DNA from: Bacteroidota bacterium
GTDB lineage: Bacteria; Bacteroidota; Bacteroidia; NS11-12g; UBA955
Assembly: GCA_963169345.1 (NCBI GenBank)
Contig: CAUJCT010000054.1
Location: forward strand, 1 to 53,444
Length of the DNA stretch: 53,444 nucleotides
Direction of reading: 5' to 3'
Shown: positions 35,826-44,353 of the stretch, in pieces
Position numbering within the stretch: position 1 is the stretch's first letter
Layout: the number at the start of each line of letters is the position of its first letter
Translations under genes and position numbers: made by a program
The notes under the pieces: model-generated
What the model saw: the letters and a program-made list of their open reading frames with translations, nothing else
What the model was told of the DNA's origin: nothing
The model's database searches: none

Positions 35826-36515
35826 ATGAATAGACGTATTCTTTACCTTTTGGTTGCTTCAACTTTGTCATTTTTTTCTTGCAAACCAAAATCCAATGAG
35901 GCCGATAGATGGTCGACTATCTACAAAAACGCCTATTCCAATAACGATTATATAACTGCCATTGTTGCTCTGAATCAGTTGGTCATTATAGATACTGCCA
36001 ATGCAGCTGCTTATTACGACTCATTGGCGTATTACAGCATTAAGAAAATAAAAAATTACGATGCCGGTAAAAAGTACACCGATATCGGTTTAAAACTCAA
36101 TCCTAATAACGCTCAACTGCTCGAATACAAAGGCATTTTCTTAGGTTCAGAAAATAAAATTGAAGAGGCAAAAGCCTACATTCAAAAAGCCTATAAAAAC
36201 TCTGGTCTTAACAAGCATAAATACATGTATGCATCTTTAAGCTTTACTACAGACAATAATCTGGAAGCTTACATCAAAACCATAGACGAAATTTTGTATA
36301 GCAATTCTAAACCAGAAAAATTTGAAGCAAACGTCGATGCCGGAACAACTCAAATGGTTGATTTGAAAGCGTCTTGTTATCTGGATAAAGCGAAAATTGC
36401 CTTGAATTCCAACCAAATAAAGCTATCCCTTTTATACTTGGATTCTGCGTTAATACTTACCCCAAATTTCCAGGAAGCTTTATTTTATAAAGAAAAAATA
36501 ACTACAGGAAAATAA
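35826..36515 (+). CDS. TPR-repeat lipoprotein
   Basis: The 229-residue product begins MNRRILYLLVASTLSFFSC with the lipobox Cys at residue 19, so it should be lipidated and attached to a membrane. Residues about 35-130 form TPR-like helical pairs (YITAIVALNQLV, AKAYIQKAYK, GLKLNPNNAQLLEYKGIF), and another pair lies near the end (LLYLDSALILTPNFQEALFY). TPR lipoproteins scaffold protein complexes. The partner is unknown. It is divergent from the giant T9SS gene and converges on the adenosyltransferase gene with only 2 bp between the stops. Confidence 0.75.
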   Translation: MNRRILYLLVASTLSFFSCKPKSNEADRWSTIYKNAYSNNDYITAIVALNQLVIIDTANAAAYYDSLAYYSIKKIKNYDAGKKYTDIGLKLNPNNAQLLEYKGIFLGSENKIEEAKAYIQKAYKNSGLNKHKYMYASLSFTTDNNLEAYIKTIDEILYSNSKPEKFEANVDAGTTQMVDLKASCYLDKAKIALNSNQIKLSLLYLDSALILTPNFQEALFYKEKITTGK

Positions 36516-36517
36516 TG

Positions 36518-37063
36518 TTAGGTTCGTGGTCGCCACGAAACTTCTCCAACACCTTCGATTTTAGCTTCAAATCTGGCTAATACAAACAAATAGTCAGACA
36601 ATCTATTGATATATTGTAGTATCAGTTCTTCCACTTTATCTATTTCATTGAGATGCACTATTAATCGCTCTGCTCTCCTGCAAATACATCTGGCGACATG
36701 ACAATGTGAAACATTGGTACTTCCGGCTGGCAATACAAACGACCTTAATTCAGGTAATTCTTCATTCATGGCATCTATGCTTCTTTCCAGCAATTCTACA
36801 TCGCTTTCGTGTAAATCAGGCACAATCATTTTGCTACCTGGAGCCGAAGCCAGTAAACTACCAATGGTAAACAATCTATCCTGAATTTCTGCCAATACCT
36901 GTGGATTGATTTTATCCTGAACAAAACTTCTAAGTATACCTATATATGAATTCAATTCATCAATGGTACCATAAGACTCAATTCTTACGTGATGTTTCGG
37001 CACTCTTTGTCCTCCTATGAGTGAAGTTTCTCCTTTATCACCCCTCTTGGTATATATCTTCAT
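36518..37063 (-). CDS. pduO: PduO-type cob(I)alamin adenosyltransferase
   Basis: The 181-residue enzyme transfers the adenosyl group from ATP to reduced cobalamin or cobinamide. The N-terminal ATP-binding motif TKRGDKGETSLIGG (residues 4-17), the segment RIESYGTIDELNS, and the C-terminal RCICRRAERLIVHL (conserved Arg and Glu) are all present. The length is normal. It is the last gene of the five-gene minus-strand operon and starts 6 bp after the ABC ATPase stop. No other cobalamin gene is nearby. The product would supply adenosylcobalamin to methylmalonyl-CoA mutase or ribonucleotide reductase. Confidence 0.9.
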   Translation of the reverse strand: MKIYTKRGDKGETSLIGGQRVPKHHVRIESYGTIDELNSYIGILRSFVQDKINPQVLAEIQDRLFTIGSLLASAPGSKMIVPDLHESDVELLERSIDAMNEELPELRSFVLPAGSTNVSHCHVARCICRRAERLIVHLNEIDKVEELILQYINRLSDYLFVLARFEAKIEGVGEVSWRPRT

Positions 37064-37069
37064 ATCTTA

Positions 37070-37786
37070 CTAAACATTAATACTTCTGGATTGTTCGAAT
37101 TTATCATTAACTGTATCCGATTCAATCTTACCATCTCTGAGTCTGACAATCCGTTTTGCATTCATCGCAATATCTTCTTCATGAGTAACTAATACAATTG
37201 TATTGCCTTTGTAGTGAATTTCTCTGAACAGATCCATAATCTCTACTGAAGTTTTAGTATCTAAGTTTCCGGTAGGCTCATCTGCCAGCAATATACTGGG
37301 ATTATTGACCAATCCTCTGGCGATGGCTACCCTTTGTCTCTGTCCTCCAGAAAGTTCATTAGGTTTGTGAAGCATTCTGTCTTTCAAACCTACCTGGGTC
37401 AAAACCTCTTCGGCTCTTTCCAACCTTTCCTTTTTTCCGATACCGGCGTAAACCAAAGGTAAAGCGACATTTTCCAAAGCATTCATTCTTGGAAGCAGGT
37501 TAAATGTCTGAAACACGAATCCGATTTCCTTATTCCTGACTTCAGCCAGTTTATTTTCGCTCATTTCGCTGACATCAGTGCCATTCAAAATGTACTTGCC
37601 ATCAGAAAACGAATCGAGGCAACCCAAAATATTCATCAATGTTGATTTTCCAGAACCGGAAGGCCCCATCAATGCTACATATTCTCCTTTAAAAATATCC
37701 AGATCAACGCCTTTAAGTGCATATACTTGCTCAGTACCCACTTTATAGACTTTCTGAACGCCTCGGATATCAATGAGTTTTTCCAT
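37070..37786 (-). CDS. LolD/MacB-type ABC transporter ATPase
   Basis: The 238-residue ATPase has canonical motifs: P-loop GPSGSGKST (about 41-49), Q-loop [10 protein letters not shown], signature [15 protein letters not shown], Walker [12 protein letters not shown] and switch VLVTHE. The [17 protein letters not shown] segment places it in the LolD/MacB subfamily, which uses FtsX-type permeases to move lipoproteins or efflux substrates. No permease gene is adjacent, so its partner must be elsewhere. The start codon overlaps the gatC stop by one base (TAATG). It is more canonical than the ATPase at 19446-20084. Confidence 0.92.
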   Translation of the reverse strand: MEKLIDIRGVQKVYKVGTEQVYALKGVDLDIFKGEYVALMGPSGSGKSTLMNILGCLDSFSDGKYILNGTDVSEMSENKLAEVRNKEIGFVFQTFNLLPRMNALENVALPLVYAGIGKKERLERAEEVLTQVGLKDRMLHKPNELSGGQRQRVAIARGLVNNPSILLADEPTGNLDTKTSVEIMDLFREIHYKGNTIVLVTHEEDIAMNAKRIVRLRDGKIESDTVNDKFEQSRSINV

Positions 37787-38082
37787 TACTTATTCTGTTC
37801 GATAACTTTAGGCACTCTAAAGTAGTCACTGTCTTTCTTAGGAGCATTTGAAAGCATTTGTTCCTTGGTGAAATTCTGCTCCACAACATCTTCGCGGACA
37901 TTGTTGAAAGTTTCCGTCATATAAATTAATGGTTCTATACCCTCTGTATCTACTTCATTTAATTTTTCACAGAAGTCGAGTATATTTTCCAAATCAGTTC
38001 TGATTTTGGCTTTAGAAGCTTCATCAAATTCCAATCTGGCCAAATGTGCCAGCTGATCTACCTTTTCAATGCTTACTTTCAT
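37786..38082 (-). CDS. gatC: Glu-tRNA(Gln)/Asp-tRNA(Asn) amidotransferase subunit C
   Basis: The 98-residue small subunit of GatCAB transamidates misacylated Glu-tRNA(Gln) or Asp-tRNA(Asn). It shows the family features [14 protein letters not shown] at the N-terminus, [15 protein letters not shown], and the C-terminal [11 protein letters not shown] that wraps around GatA. gatA and gatB are not in the window. It overlaps plsC by 17 bp upstream and the ABC ATPase start by 1 base downstream, so it is tightly coupled in the operon. Confidence 0.93.
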   Translation of the reverse strand: MKVSIEKVDQLAHLARLEFDEASKAKIRTDLENILDFCEKLNEVDTEGIEPLIYMTETFNNVREDVVEQNFTKEQMLSNAPKKDSDYFRVPKVIEQNK

Positions 38083-38809
38083 GGATTATGTTGTTATCAA
38101 TTAATTCCTGATGAATCAGGTTGTAAATATCATCTCTTAATTGGTCTGCATCATCAATATTTAGATGACTTGTTTCAATAGCCCGATGAACTTTGCATTT
38201 GATTATTGTAGGATAATATTCAAACTTCTCATCAGGCAGAGCTTTGTAATTATTATAAAATGTAATCGGCACTACAGGAACCTTCATCTCAATGGCAAGT
38301 TTAAATGCACCATTTTTAAAAGGCTTAAGCAAAGGTGTCTTATTCCAGATAGTACCTTCAGGATAGATGTTGATACTAAAACCTTTTTTGATTCTCGATG
38401 CCGCATCCATGAAGGCTTTGTGTGACCCTCTCAGACTTTCTCTGTGAACGGCCACATCGACGGTTCTAAAAAAAATCCCAAATAAAGGTATTTTAGCTAA
38501 TTCGACTTTACCCATAAAAGATACTTTGATTGGGGCAAACAAACCGAGTACAACGATATCGAGATAAGATGTATGATTGGAAACGATAACGCAAGGTGTA
38601 GGAAATCGTTTTTCTTCGCGTTTAACTATGGCTACTGAACCACAAAGCAGAAAGGTGCCCCAGGCCCAAATTTTTCTCAGGAAGTTGGCAGCAGGATATA
38701 ATTTTTCGTGACTTAAAAAAAGTAAAAAGAAAGGATACAGCAGCAAAAATATTGTTGCAAAGACAAGTCCAAACCAAACGAAACCTATTTTCCCGAGTAT
38801 TTTTTTCAA
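38066..38809 (-). CDS. plsC: 1-acyl-sn-glycerol-3-phosphate acyltransferase
   Basis: The 247-residue membrane enzyme acylates lysophosphatidic acid to phosphatidic acid. The catalytic motif NHTSYLD (H-x4-D) and the substrate motif YPEGTIW are both present, with VPVVPITFYN as the later conserved block. Two hydrophobic helices occur at the N-terminus. The gene overlaps the DUF4199 gene by 4 bp and gatC by 17 bp. The mixed operon (lipid, translation, transporter) looks like simple co-transcription of housekeeping genes. Confidence 0.92.
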   Translation of the reverse strand: MKKILGKIGFVWFGLVFATIFLLLYPFFLLFLSHEKLYPAANFLRKIWAWGTFLLCGSVAIVKREEKRFPTPCVIVSNHTSYLDIVVLGLFAPIKVSFMGKVELAKIPLFGIFFRTVDVAVHRESLRGSHKAFMDAASRIKKGFSINIYPEGTIWNKTPLLKPFKNGAFKLAIEMKVPVVPITFYNNYKALPDEKFEYYPTIIKCKVHRAIETSHLNIDDADQLRDDIYNLIHQELIDNNIIHESKH

Positions 38810-39330
38810 TAGTCTTTGTTCATTCTAGCTTTCATGAAGAAACCGAAAATAGCGCCAAGAAACAAGCCTCTGGCACCGCCTCTGAACATCTGATCGATGA
38901 ACACGGTTCTCACATTGTACATGTCTTTAATTTCCTGGATTTTTTCTTCAACTTCCTTTGGGGTAAATTTACTGAAAAACTTGGATGATTTGAAGCTATT
39001 GATTTTCAAATCCACCATTCGGGCTATGATAGCCGGGTCGTATGTATGAATGTACGAATAGAGGAGAGAAACAGAAGCACCAATTATGATGCTCAGCAAG
39101 AAACCAAGAAAAACAACTCTACCCAGAATAAACTCTTCTGGATTTTTCTTTTTAAAATCGCGGATAAATAAGTACATACCCAAACCAGGAACCAGGAGCA
39201 TTTCTGCAAAAAATTCAAGTAAATGTTTCCATAAATCAGGGGAGTACACAATGGACACCATATAGATATAGGCCAATGCAGCAGTAGCGCTGCCAAATGC
39301 CAAGCCGTAAATCAGAAGTTTCTTACTCAT
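38806..39330 (-). CDS. DUF4199 membrane protein
   Basis: The 174-residue product has four hydrophobic segments (LLIYGLAFGSATAALAYI, LLEFFAEMLLVPGLGMYLFI, VVFLGFLLSIIIGASVSLLY and GLFLGAIFGFF), with an intervening helix. It is typical of the Bacteroidota DUF4199 family of unknown function. ATG 39330 (MSKKLLIYG) is chosen. The frame runs further up, but a -7 box at 39342-39349 places transcription initiation inside those upstream codons. It is the first gene of the operon. Confidence 0.8.
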   Translation of the reverse strand: MSKKLLIYGLAFGSATAALAYIYMVSIVYSPDLWKHLLEFFAEMLLVPGLGMYLFIRDFKKKNPEEFILGRVVFLGFLLSIIIGASVSLLYSYIHTYDPAIIARMVDLKINSFKSSKFFSKFTPKEVEEKIQEIKDMYNVRTVFIDQMFRGGARGLFLGAIFGFFMKARMNKDY

Positions 39331-39341
39331 AAAAATGTTTA

Positions 39342-39349
39342 CAAAACTA
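39342..39349 (-). promoter_or_regulatory. -7 box of the DUF4199-plsC-gatC operon
   Basis: The minus-strand sequence is TAGTTTTG, 11 nt before the ATG at 39330. Confidence 0.55.
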
Positions 39350-39410
39350 TGACAAAAAAAGGTGTTAAGGTTTTGTTTTGTCAAAATATTATAGAAAATT
39401 TGCGGGACTT

Positions 39411-39974
39411 ATGGAATTGAAAGATGTCGTAGCAATTTCGGGTATGCCCGGACTTTATCATGTAATTGGTCAACGCAAAAATGGCCTGATCGTAGAAGCA
39501 TTGGATGGAACAGGAAGAAAAATCCCAACTTCTCCGACAACCAAGGTGTCTATTTTGTCTGATATTGCCATGTTTACTATGGAAGGTGAGCAACGTCTGG
39601 CGGAAGTACTTTTGACTATTCACGATAAAACAAAAGAAGGCTTAACAGTGCCTGATAAAAAAGCTTCTGATGATGCTTTTCCTCAATTTTTAGGTAAAGT
39701 ATTGCCAAACTACGACAATGAACGTATCTATCTTTCGGATATGAAGAAATTGGCAGCGTGGTTTACCATATTAAGTGATAAATTGGATTTCGAAGCATTG
39801 AGAAAAACAATTGCCGAGGAAAATGCAGAAAGTGAAGGTGACAAAGCTGAGGTTAAAGAAACCAAAGTAAAAGAAACCAAGGCTAAAGCTGAAAAGACAG
39901 TTAAAGCTGCCACACCAAAAGGTGACACTAAGAGCAAAGGCAAATCTGTCAATACAATCCGTAAAATGGCGTAA
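39411..39974 (+). CDS. DUF5606 protein with low-complexity tail
   Basis: The 187-residue cytosolic protein begins MELKDVVAISGMPGLYHVIG, then KNGLIVEALDGTGRK and NYDNERIYLSDMKKLAAWF, the conserved core of the Bacteroidota DUF5606 family (function unknown, SH3-like start). The last about 45 residues are repeated KxTKA/E blocks (KVKETKAKAEKTVKA), a disordered basic tail often seen in nucleic-acid-associated proteins. The ATG at 39411 is preferred over an upstream in-frame start because it matches the family N-terminus. Confidence 0.82.
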   Translation: MELKDVVAISGMPGLYHVIGQRKNGLIVEALDGTGRKIPTSPTTKVSILSDIAMFTMEGEQRLAEVLLTIHDKTKEGLTVPDKKASDDAFPQFLGKVLPNYDNERIYLSDMKKLAAWFTILSDKLDFEALRKTIAEENAESEGDKAEVKETKVKETKAKAEKTVKAATPKGDTKSKGKSVNTIRKMA

Positions 39975-40039
39975 TGCAATTGCTTTTTGTTGTTAATTAA
40001 CAATAAAAAGTATACATTTGCACCTCTTTTAATAAAAAG

Positions 40040-40110
40040 GGTCGGATGGCCGAGAGGCTAGGCACGGGTCTGCAAAACCCTCTACAGCGGTTCGAATCCG
40101 CTTCCGACCT
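40040..40110 (+). tRNA. tRNA-Cys(GCA)
   Basis: The 71-nt cloverleaf starts GGTCGGA and ends TCCGACC with discriminator T73, the cysteine identity base. The anticodon loop is CTGCAAA (GCA). The T-arm contains GGTTCGAATCC. No CCA is encoded. Confidence 0.96.
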
Positions 40111-40336
40111 CAAACCCCAAATCCCGCTTTCAGCGGGATTTTTCATTTTTCACAATCACACGGCAAAGTCCCGCCAGGGCTTTAGACGTGGGATTTGAAA
40201 AATGAAAATAATCACGAGGCCACGAGTGATTTGGGGTTTGTAGGCTACATCCATTACCGGATCACATTGTAATCCGCCTTTAAAACATACCGAAACTTAG
40301 TCGTGTGATTTGAAAAATGAAAACAATCACGAGGCC
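40111..40336. repeat. Nested palindromes and 34-bp direct repeat after tRNA-Cys
   Basis: Outer arms CAAACCCCAAATC (40111-40123) and GATTTGGGGTTTG (40228-40240) are perfect 13-bp complements. Inside them a second 13-bp pair, TTTTCATTTTTCA (40140-40152) and its complement (40196-40208), can form. A 34-bp segment at 40188-40221 is repeated at 40303-40336 with two mismatches, and both copies end AATCACGAGGCC. The structure carries no ORF. It may be a MITE-like or REP-type repeat or a small structured RNA. Confidence 0.7.
40119..40143 (+). terminator. Terminator of tRNA-Cys
   Basis: AAATCCCGC pairs with GCGGGATTT across a 5-nt loop, followed by T residues, 8 nt after the tRNA. It is nested in the repeat structure listed above. 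Confidence 0.8.
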
Positions 40337-40349
40337 TCTCCTCAAACCC

Positions 40350-41018
40350 TCACCACTTCCTGCGCGGCCACACCAAATACAAGCCAAACAACAACAAACT
40401 AATAATACTCGCCGCGGCCCATGTGTATATATCAGACATAGGATCCGACATCCTGCTTAAACTGTAATGCAATAATTCCTGAGGCTTCATAATCACATCC
40501 CAGGAATTGAATCTTAAGTCGCGACCTAAATAAATCCCTATACCGCTTAAAAGACATAATACAAATATGGCCATTTTAACCAGTCCGTTTGATAATCGTG
40601 ATTTTAACCAAACTTCAATATCCAACAAAGATATGACAGCTGTAGCCAGAGCAATAAATGCAAAATAACTCAAGGTAAGCACATCCAACCAAAAATAAGT
40701 CTGATCACCATAAGTGAGGTGAATATAATCAGTCAACATGTAGGGTGCATTCGGAAAAAAAACCAGCCATCCAAATCCTAAGATGAGTTGCGAGTATAGC
40801 GGCAGCTTTTCACTTTGTGCCTTTAATAAAACTGAGCTAAATGCCAGCGGAATTAAAGCCAGAAATAAATTCCAAAGCAGAAATGCCATAGGTTTATCCG
40901 TTGGAATAAATTGGCGGATGATGATTAAAACCAATCCCACTCCTGCAAGCATCAAATATCTCAACAACAAATTTAATCGACCTTCAATGCTCGAACGAAT
41001 GAGATAAAGCCATTTCAT
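40350..41018 (-). CDS. DUF1361 membrane protein
   Basis: The 222-residue protein has six or seven hydrophobic helices. It contains the DUF1361 hallmark WLVFFPNAPYMLTDYIHLTY and the later GIGIYLGRDLRFNSWDV with charged residues inside the membrane region. The function is unknown. A -7 box (TATTTTTG, minus strand) ends 5 nt before the ATG, giving a nearly leaderless mRNA. It is divergent from lpxH. Confidence 0.85.
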   Translation of the reverse strand: MKWLYLIRSSIEGRLNLLLRYLMLAGVGLVLIIIRQFIPTDKPMAFLLWNLFLALIPLAFSSVLLKAQSEKLPLYSQLILGFGWLVFFPNAPYMLTDYIHLTYGDQTYFWLDVLTLSYFAFIALATAVISLLDIEVWLKSRLSNGLVKMAIFVLCLLSGIGIYLGRDLRFNSWDVIMKPQELLHYSLSRMSDPMSDIYTWAAASIISLLLFGLYLVWPRRKW

Positions 41019-41023
41019 GACAA

Positions 41024-41031
41024 CAAAAATA
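41024..41031 (-). promoter_or_regulatory. -7 box before the DUF1361 gene
   Basis: The minus-strand sequence is TATTTTTG, 5 nt from the ATG at 41018. Confidence 0.55.
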
Positions 41032-41145
41032 TTAAAATGGATGAATGGATCATCTTTCCCTCGTTCAAATCAGATTTTTATCGATTGGAAATAGTGGAGA
41101 AGCCCTTTTGCATTTATCGCTTATTTTCTCAATCTTTGAAGCCAA

Positions 41146-41910
41146 TTGCTGCATTTGAATTCCGAAAGAAAACATATCTACTTCGCTTCTGATTTCCATT
41201 TAGGTGTCCCTAATTTCGAAGCTTCTCTCGAAAGAGAACGCAAAATATGCCGCTGGCTGGACAGTATTCAAGATAAAGCTTCAGAAATTTATCTTGTTGG
41301 TGATGTTTTTGATTTCTGGTTTGAATACCGGGATGTGGTTCCAAAAGGCTTTACAAGACTATTGGGCAAAATTGCGCAAATGTCGGATATGGGTATCCAA
41401 TTCACATTCTTCAAAGGCAATCACGATATGTGGTCATTTGGCTATCTTGAAAAGGAACTGGGTGTCAAACTGGTATCAGACGAACTGATCATTGAGCGCC
41501 AGGGCAAGAAGTTTTATATACACCACGGTGATGGTCTAGGCCCCGGAGATAAAGGTTACAAAGTAATTAAGAAAATATTCCGAAATCCTGTATCCATCCG
41601 GTTATTTGGATTCTTGCATCCATACCTGGGAGCCGGATTAGCAAAATATCTTTCAAAGAAAAGCAGAATAAGCAAAGGTGACAATGATAAACACTTTCTG
41701 GGTGATGACAAGGAGTTTATACCACAGTTTTGCAAACAAACCTTGTTAAAAGAGCATTTTGATTACTTTATTTGTGGTCACAGACATTTTCCAATCGACT
41801 TAAAGCTCAGTGAAAATTCGAGATACATCAATCTTGGAGAATGGGTCAGTGACTTTACTTATGCCGAATTTGATGGCACGAATCTTGAACTTAAAACCTT
41901 CAAAGAATGA
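41146..41910 (+). CDS. lpxH: UDP-2,3-diacylglucosamine diphosphatase LpxH
   Basis: The 254-residue calcineurin-like phosphoesterase hydrolyses UDP-2,3-diacylglucosamine to lipid X in lipid A synthesis. Metal-binding motifs are complete: FASDFHLG, GDVFDFW, FFKGNHDMW, HHGDGLGPGD and CGHRHFP. No ATG lies upstream: an in-frame TGA at 41137 is followed by TTG at 41146 and TTG at 41155, so a TTG start is used. A weak -7-like AATCTTTG (41131-41138) lies directly before it. The 3' end overlaps the next gene by 4 bp (ATGA). Confidence 0.93.
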   Translation: MLHLNSERKHIYFASDFHLGVPNFEASLERERKICRWLDSIQDKASEIYLVGDVFDFWFEYRDVVPKGFTRLLGKIAQMSDMGIQFTFFKGNHDMWSFGYLEKELGVKLVSDELIIERQGKKFYIHHGDGLGPGDKGYKVIKKIFRNPVSIRLFGFLHPYLGAGLAKYLSKKSRISKGDNDKHFLGDDKEFIPQFCKQTLLKEHFDYFICGHRHFPIDLKLSENSRYINLGEWVSDFTYAEFDGTNLELKTFKE

Positions 41911-42710
41911 AGCCTTTTTTAACATTACTGATACTTCTACTCAACTACTTTGATATTCATTCGCAGACTGATATCATTAAAGTTGACAGTATACCGGTTT
42001 CGGCTGGCGCTTCAATCTATGCAGATAACCTCGAAAATTTATATATCGTTACAGCAGTCAATGATATCATAAAGTATGGCAAAGATGGTGTAAAACTGGC
42101 AACAGCTAATTTTAAAGTCTTGGGCAATGTTAGTTGGATGGATGTTTCCAATCCTTTTGAAATTTATGTCTTTTACCGCGATCAAAACCGTTTATTAATT
42201 CTCGATAATTTACTCAATTTAAGAGGCGACTTAGATCTTGAAAGTATTGGTGTATCACAGATTGCATGCATTGCCAGAAGTTACGACAATCAGATATGGA
42301 TTTTTGATCTGGCTGACCAGAAGCTTAAAAAATACAGCAAAGATTTAAAACTCATGACCGAGAGTGCTCCCTGGAATACACTCGGCATACGCGGCAAAAT
42401 AAGCCCTCTGGTCATCAGAGATATCAATACTTCTGTACTGATTTTAAACGACAGTTCGGTGCTCGAGTTTGACATTTTTGCCAATTACAGTAAAATCAAA
42501 TTAAGAGACACATTAAATAACTATTTTTATGTAAATGGTCAATTACTTTTCCTAAAGGATACAAGTTTATATCTCTACAACCCATTTGCATTTAATATGA
42601 AGCGCATATCTATTGAAATACCTGCTAAATGCAGACAATTCGCTATCGGCAAAGAAAGATTGTTCTTTTTAACCGATGAATTTGTAATTTTGCGCCCCTA
42701 TAAGGAATAA
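41907..42710 (+). CDS. Exported propeller-like protein of unknown function
   Basis: The 267-residue product has a signal peptide (MKPFLTLLILLLNYFDIHSQ). The mature part consists of repeated strand pairs such as ENLYIVTAVNDIIKY, RLLILDNLLNLRGDL, QIWIFDLADQKLKKY and SLYLYNPFAFNM, as in NHL/six-bladed propellers. No catalytic motif or T9SS domain is visible. It is coupled to lpxH by ATGA and precedes prfA, whose own promoter lies at its 3' end. In many Bacteroidota a similar small exported protein occurs before prfA (weak recollection). Confidence 0.65.
   Translation: MKPFLTLLILLLNYFDIHSQTDIIKVDSIPVSAGASIYADNLENLYIVTAVNDIIKYGKDGVKLATANFKVLGNVSWMDVSNPFEIYVFYRDQNRLLILDNLLNLRGDLDLESIGVSQIACIARSYDNQIWIFDLADQKLKKYSKDLKLMTESAPWNTLGIRGKISPLVIRDINTSVLILNDSSVLEFDIFANYSKIKLRDTLNNYFYVNGQLLFLKDTSLYLYNPFAFNMKRISIEIPAKCRQFAIGKERLFFLTDEFVILRPYKE
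42685..42692 (+). promoter_or_regulatory. -7 box of prfA
   Basis: TAATTTTG lies inside the last codons of the upstream gene, with a TTG element at 42660-42662, 22 nt before. It would give a leader of about 35 nt. Confidence 0.45.
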
Positions 42711-42733
42711 GCAATTCCTAAAATCCCTTACAA

Positions 42734-43807
42734 ATGCTCGAAAAACTGGAAGCCATAGAGGCCCGATTCAAAGAAGTTGAATTGTTATTAAGCAGTGCCG
42801 ATGTCATGAGTGATATGAAACGATTCACTCAGCTTAATAAAGAATACAGCGATTTAAAAGAAGTTGTCGAAACAACCGAAGAATACCGCAATACACTTAA
42901 TTATCTTAAGCAGGCAAAAGATATGCTTGCAACTGAAAAGGACCCTGACCTCAGAGAAATGGCCAAACTGGAAGCGGATGAGATGGAAGCTAAAATTGGT
43001 CCTTTAGAAGAAAAGATAAAACTGTTGCTGATACCTAAAGACCCTGAAGATGCCAAAAATGCCATTATTGAAATCAGAGCAGGTACTGGTGGTGATGAAG
43101 CCAGTTTATTTGCCGGTGATTTAATGAAAATGTACATGCGTTACTGCGAAGGCAAAGGCTGGAAAGTAGAAGTAATGGATGAAAACGAAGGAACAGCGGG
43201 TGGTTACAAAGAAGTTATTTTAGAAGTGAGCGGTAACAATGTGTATGGAGATTTAAAATACGAAAGTGGTGTACACAGGGTTCAAAGGGTTCCTAAAACT
43301 GAAAGTCAGGGAAGAGTTCACACTTCTGCAGCAACTGTAGCAGTGTTACCCGAAGCCGAAGAAGTAGATGTACAATTGAATCCGGCAGATATCGAAATGC
43401 AAACCAGTCGAAGTGGTGGTGCTGGTGGACAGAACGTCAACAAAGTAGAAACAAAAGTACAGTTAACGCACAAGCCATCAGGCATAGTAGTAGTTTGTCA
43501 GGTTGAGCGTTCACAGCTGGGCAACAGAGAACGCGCAATGCAAATGTTGAGGACCAAGTTATATGAGAAAGCTTTGGAGGAACACAATGCCAAGATAGCA
43601 AGTACCAGAAAAACATTGGTAGCCAGCGGAGACAGGAGTGCTAAGATAAGGACGTATAATTTTCCGCAGAGCAGGGTTACAGATCACCGGATTAACATGA
43701 CTGTTTATGCATTGGACAGTTTCCTAAATGGCGATATTCAGGAAATGATCGACGCCTTGAAAGTAGCCGAAAATGCCGAAAGAATGAAAGAAGGTAATGT
43801 AGCCTGA
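42734..43807 (+). CDS. prfA: Peptide chain release factor 1
   Basis: The 357-residue release factor recognises UAA and UAG. The GGQ motif sits at residues 231-233 in [16 protein letters not shown]. The codon-recognition segment is [19 protein letters not shown], with a P-x-T tripeptide rather than the SPF of RF2, which identifies RF1. The helical N-domain and C-terminal tail are complete. The gene stops 6 bp before the convergent small ORF. Confidence 0.97.
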   Translation: MLEKLEAIEARFKEVELLLSSADVMSDMKRFTQLNKEYSDLKEVVETTEEYRNTLNYLKQAKDMLATEKDPDLREMAKLEADEMEAKIGPLEEKIKLLLIPKDPEDAKNAIIEIRAGTGGDEASLFAGDLMKMYMRYCEGKGWKVEVMDENEGTAGGYKEVILEVSGNNVYGDLKYESGVHRVQRVPKTESQGRVHTSAATVAVLPEAEEVDVQLNPADIEMQTSRSGGAGGQNVNKVETKVQLTHKPSGIVVVCQVERSQLGNRERAMQMLRTKLYEKALEEHNAKIASTRKTLVASGDRSAKIRTYNFPQSRVTDHRINMTVYALDSFLNGDIQEMIDALKVAENAERMKEGNVA

Positions 43808-43813
43808 TGGAAT

Positions 43814-43921
43814 TTAGATTCCTGCAGGACCTTGCTTAATACCTTCGCCATCTTTTCGTATGGGTTTCTCCATACCTTTTCGGCGGCTGCGCACTTTTGG
43901 GTATTTTTTTTCGGTGTTCAT
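43814..43921 (-). CDS. Small basic ORF, 35 residues
   Basis: The ORF begins MNTEKKYPKVRSRRKGMEKP and ends EGIKQGPAGI. It is strongly basic in the first half, with no hydrophobic segment. It fills the space just after prfA in convergent orientation (6 bp apart), in otherwise gene-free sequence. The composition, with no rare-codon or repeat bias, looks protein-like and resembles small ribosomal or nucleic-acid-binding proteins in character only. No clear -7 box was found. Chance ORFs of this size occur, so this is tentative. Confidence 0.45.
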   Translation of the reverse strand: MNTEKKYPKVRSRRKGMEKPIRKDGEGIKQGPAGI

Positions 43922-44353
43922 CTCTATCTGTGTAACAATTTAAATCAGACAATTATTGTGCCCTTTTAATTGTTAGACGCAAAAATTTATAAAACGTTTC
44001 ACAAAATTTCTATTTTTATTTAAAAATGAATATCTGCTGACAATCGTTTAAGCACTAAGGATGTTGACAATCATTTGTTATAACAGATGTCAACAAATTC
44101 AATAAATAAAAAGCTGTTGTGCTGCAATAGTTTCAGAGACTACAAATTCGTCCGATTTTAAACTCCAAAATAATAGACAAGTAAAAATACCTAGATAAAT
44201 TTTTTCTATATATTTTAGTCGAAAAATGTACTGGAAAGGAAATTTCAATTTTACAAGGAACTTAAAAATCCCGAAAATTTTAAGTCCATATCCATAAAAA
44301 CTTCTTAATACGAATTAGTAATTGTTTTCGATTGGATGAAGTAGATGCGATTT
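43922..44353. other. Gene-free AT-rich gap with palindromes
   Basis: No gene is seen. An imperfect palindrome runs from 44062 to 44095: TGTTGACA ... TGTTATAACA ... TGTCAACA. A hairpin with ACTTAAAA/TTTTAAGT arms (44260-44267 / 44278-44285) lies about 70 bp beyond the glycosyltransferase stop and could end that transcript, though it lacks a T-run. The rest is AT-rich and featureless. Confidence 0.5.

Noticed and set aside
39331..39384. An N-terminal extension of the DUF4199 protein
   Set aside because: The extra codons contain the -7 box, and the family starts at the internal methionine.
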